Assembly: GCA_007122555.1 (NCBI GenBank)
Contig: SKTL01000241.1
Location: 1-5,440, forward strand
Direction of reading: 5' to 3'
From: Thermomicrobiaceae bacterium
GTDB taxonomy: Bacteria; Chloroflexota; Chloroflexia; Thermomicrobiales; Thermomicrobiaceae
DNA length: 5,440 nucleotides
The position numbers and the translations under genes were made by a program. Positions 3,481-5,440 of this stretch are shown piece by piece. Each line of letters starts with the position of its first letter. Position 1 is the first letter of the stretch. The notes beneath the pieces are model-generated. The model did no database searches. It was not told the DNA's origin and worked only from the letters and a program-made list of their open reading frames with translations.

Positions 3481-5440
3481 ATGGGTCAGTGGGAGACGGA
3501 TCTCCGACAACGTTTGCTGGCTGATGCGATGGCTGGCCGTATCACCAGGCGACAGGTGTTGAAACGCGCCGGCGCGCTCGGCCTGAGCGCGTCCTTTGTT
3601 TCAACGCTGCTCGCCGCGTGCGCGGACGATGATGACTTCGATGATCTCGCGGAACTCATCGAAGATACCGACGACACCGATGATGACGTTGACGACGCCG
3701 AGCCGACGGATGACATGGAAGATGTGGCCGACGACGAGGCTGACGTAGCTGATCCCGAAGACGTGGAGGATCTTGATCTCGAGATCGCGGACCGGAACCG
3801 CACCCTGATCGTGATGCAGGGTGGCAGTGACGGTGAGAACCCGGACTACGCCAACTTCAACAATCAGGTTCCCGGTCAGCAAGGCGGCTTCCACTCCGGC
3901 CCGCTTCAGACGATGGCCGAACCATTGATCATGTTCAATGTCCTCACCGGTGATTACGAAAACTGGCTTGCGGAGCATTGGGATTACAATGAGGACTTCA
4001 CTGAGATCACGATGACCCTGCGAGAAGGAATCGAGTGGAGTGACGGAGAGCCGTTCACTGCCGAGGACGTTGAGTTCACGTTCAACAAGGTGCGCGATCA
4101 TCAGGGTGAGGTTGTTCACGGCGCGGAGATCTCATTCCTTGATGAAGCGATCGCTGAGGATGAGCTGACGATTCGGTTTATTCTGAATGAAGCGAACCCT
4201 CGCTGGTGGGCGACCACGCTGACCACGAACCACGGTGTGACTGAGCAGATCGTTCCAAAGCATATCTGGGAAGATAAAGATTTCATCGAATTCACGTTCT
4301 ATGACGAGGACGAGGGTTGGCCAATTGGCACCGGGCCGTACCGGCTCACTCGAACAGCCCCGGATCAGAAGGTGTTCGACCTTCGCGACACATGGTGGGC
4401 GGCGGAAACCGGCTTCAAGGAGATGCCGCAGGTCGAGCGGGTTATCTACATACCGGACCGGGATGAATCGCTTGCCGCACAGATGCTGATCACCAACGAG
4501 ATCGACATGTCTCGCATTCTCTCGGTTCCGACGCTGGAGTCGGTCTTTGTCCAGAATGAGGAAGTCAGAACATTCTCCGGGCAAGAGCCGCCATTCGGCT
4601 ATCTGGACTGGTGTCCGATCGACCTTGGGTTCAACACTGACGTCGAACCATGGAGTAACCGCGACATTCGCTGGGCGCTCAACTACGCGATCGATCGTAA
4701 CCGACTGGTGAACCTGGCGGAGGCGGGGGCCGGCGTCACCGCATTGCACCAGTTCACCCCGTACGAGTGGTTCGAGCCGTTCGAGGACGCGCTGCAGCCG
4801 CTCTACGAAGAGTATGGCCTTGATACGTCCGCACATCCCGAGCGAGTCGAAGAGCTGATGACTGGGATGGGGTACGAGCTCAATGGCAATGATCTCTGGG
4901 TTGATGAGAACGGGGACACGTTGAGTCTCAACATCTTCGTTCCAGAGTTCCTCCGGGCTTATGGCCCGCCGTTGAGCCAGATGCTGCGGGACGCCGGCTT
5001 CGATGCGGAGTTCGACATGTCGCCCGGGCTAGCATCAGAAGTCCAGACCGGTAATCACGAAGTTGCGCTGGGATGTAAAGGCCCGAGCGGGGTGCTGGGT
5101 ATGGATCCGTACTTCATGCTTTCGATCTATACCTCGCAGTATTTCCGGCCCACGGGTGAACCGGCGCCGATATGGTGGGCGACCTCTCGCTGGCAGAATG
5201 AAGAATACGACGACGCCGTCCGTCAGATGGAGACCCTCGATCCAGAGGATCCGGAAACCCTGGAGTTGTTCACTCAGGCGATGGATATCTGGATCCGGGA
5301 AATGCCGCAGATCTTCTTCGCCCAGTTGATCATCCGATACCCGATGAGCACCCACTACTGGGAAGGCTGGCCGGATGAGAGCGACGTCTATGGCTTCCCG
5401 CACTCCTGGCAGCAGGAGTTCCTGAAGACCATTATCAATC
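3481..5440 (+). CDS. ABC transporter substrate-binding lipoprotein, family 5 (peptide/nickel/opine type), C-terminus cut by window edge
   Basis: The frame is open for 653 codons to the window edge. Residues 1-47 form an export signal: a polar n-region, TRRQVLK (22-28) matching the Tat twin-arginine motif, a hydrophobic stretch, and the lipobox LAAC with Cys47 as the lipidated residue. The protein should be membrane-anchored outside the cytoplasm. A highly acidic linker follows (49-104, 33 Asp/Glu in 56 residues and no Lys or Arg). The mature domain shows family 5 solute-binding hallmarks: LREGIEWSDGEPFTAEDVEF (180-199), GTGPYRL (283-289) and the helix NRDIRWALNYAIDRNRLV (393-410). It is already longer than many family members, and the last visible residues (PHSWQQEFLKT) look close to the natural end. 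Family members deliver peptides, opines, oligosaccharides or metal chelates to a two-permease, two-ATPase importer. Those genes would be expected just downstream but are outside the window. The ligand cannot be predicted. The gene probably has its own promoter, though a role with the upstream PLP enzyme is plausible. Confidence 0.93.
   Translation, partial: MGQWETDLRQRLLADAMAGRITRRQVLKRAGALGLSASFVSTLLAACADDDDFDDLAELIEDTDDTDDDVDDAEPTDDMEDVADDEADVADPEDVEDLDLEIADRNRTLIVMQGGSDGENPDYANFNNQVPGQQGGFHSGPLQTMAEPLIMFNVLTGDYENWLAEHWDYNEDFTEITMTLREGIEWSDGEPFTAEDVEFTFNKVRDHQGEVVHGAEISFLDEAIAEDELTIRFILNEANPRWWATTLTTNHGVTEQIVPKHIWEDKDFIEFTFYDEDEGWPIGTGPYRLTRTAPDQKVFDLRDTWWAAETGFKEMPQVERVIYIPDRDESLAAQMLITNEIDMSRILSVPTLESVFVQNEEVRTFSGQEPPFGYLDWCPIDLGFNTDVEPWSNRDIRWALNYAIDRNRLVNLAEAGAGVTALHQFTPYEWFEPFEDALQPLYEEYGLDTSAHPERVEELMTGMGYELNGNDLWVDENGDTLSLNIFVPEFLRAYGPPLSQMLRDAGFDAEFDMSPGLASEVQTGNHEVALGCKGPSGVLGMDPYFMLSIYTSQYFRPTGEPAPIWWATSRWQNEEYDDAVRQMETLDPEDPETLELFTQAMDIWIREMPQIFFAQLIIRYPMSTHYWEGWPDESDVYGFPHSWQQEFLKTIIN
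3624..3792 (+). repeat. Asp/Glu low-complexity linker coded by GAY/GAR codons
   Basis: Just after the lipid-cysteine codon the DNA is rich in near-tandem GAT/GAC/GAG/GAA triplets. It codes for a linker in which 33 of 56 residues are acidic. Read on the other strand it gives a spurious serine-rich frame. The imperfect triplet repetition is the kind of sequence that can change length by slippage, so its size may vary between strains. Confidence 0.7.

Noticed and set aside
3486..3803. A serine-rich 105-codon minus-strand frame
   Set aside because: It is the reverse reading of GAT/GAC-rich codons of the acidic linker, an artefact of composition.
3601..4836. Two long minus-strand frames (3601-4119 and 4132-4836) opposite the binding-protein gene
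   Set aside because: Both lie within the family 5 binding-protein gene, whose motifs are unmistakable. High GC keeps antisense frames open.
1..5440. CRISPR arrays, tRNA or rRNA genes, transposase genes or insertion-sequence ends
   Set aside because: No regularly spaced repeats, no cloverleaf or rRNA-like segments, and no transposase motifs or terminal inverted repeats were seen on either strand.

Overview
The window comes from a moderately GC-rich bacterial genome (roughly 58-60% GC by eye). It holds four protein-coding genes, two of them cut by the window edges. Strong GGAGG-type ribosome binding sites precede every gene. The last gene starts with a Tat-type lipoprotein signal, a twin-arginine motif followed by a lipobox. 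Together these features suggest a free-living bacterium with a heterotroph's import and catabolic gene set. The style, a long cytoplasmic n-region before the twin arginine and an acidic linker after the lipid cysteine, reminds me of Chloroflexota (Thermomicrobia-like or related). That is an impression from memory, not a demonstrated assignment.

Layout: on the minus strand, reading right to left, a short-chain dehydrogenase/reductase (SDR, 1919-1137, TTG start) is followed after only 2 bases by an uncharacterised TIM-barrel, glycoside-hydrolase-like protein (1134 to beyond position 1). These two almost certainly form an operon. On the plus strand, a PLP-dependent enzyme of the D-cysteine desulfhydrase/ACC deaminase family (2187-3224) is read divergently from the SDR. 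It is followed by a 256-base gap with a good sigma-70-like promoter, and then by the solute-binding lipoprotein of a peptide/opine/nickel-type ABC transporter (3481 to beyond 5440).

The 267-base divergent spacer (1920-2186) is the main regulatory region. It holds a perfect 10-bp palindrome flanked by TCTGGT/ACCAGA arms, further TGGT half-sites, an extended -10 element facing the PLP gene and a hairpin in the SDR leader. No regulator gene is present in the window.

How the genes work together is inference. The binding protein would capture a small organic solute outside the cell. The PLP enzyme, SDR and TIM-barrel protein could then process it or its products. Specificity-determining positions in the PLP enzyme argue against ACC deaminase and for a D-cysteine desulfhydrase-like or other amino-acid lyase. 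No mobile element, RNA gene or CRISPR array was seen. I do not see a clearly new defence or mobile system; the most under-described component is the TIM-barrel/SDR pair.
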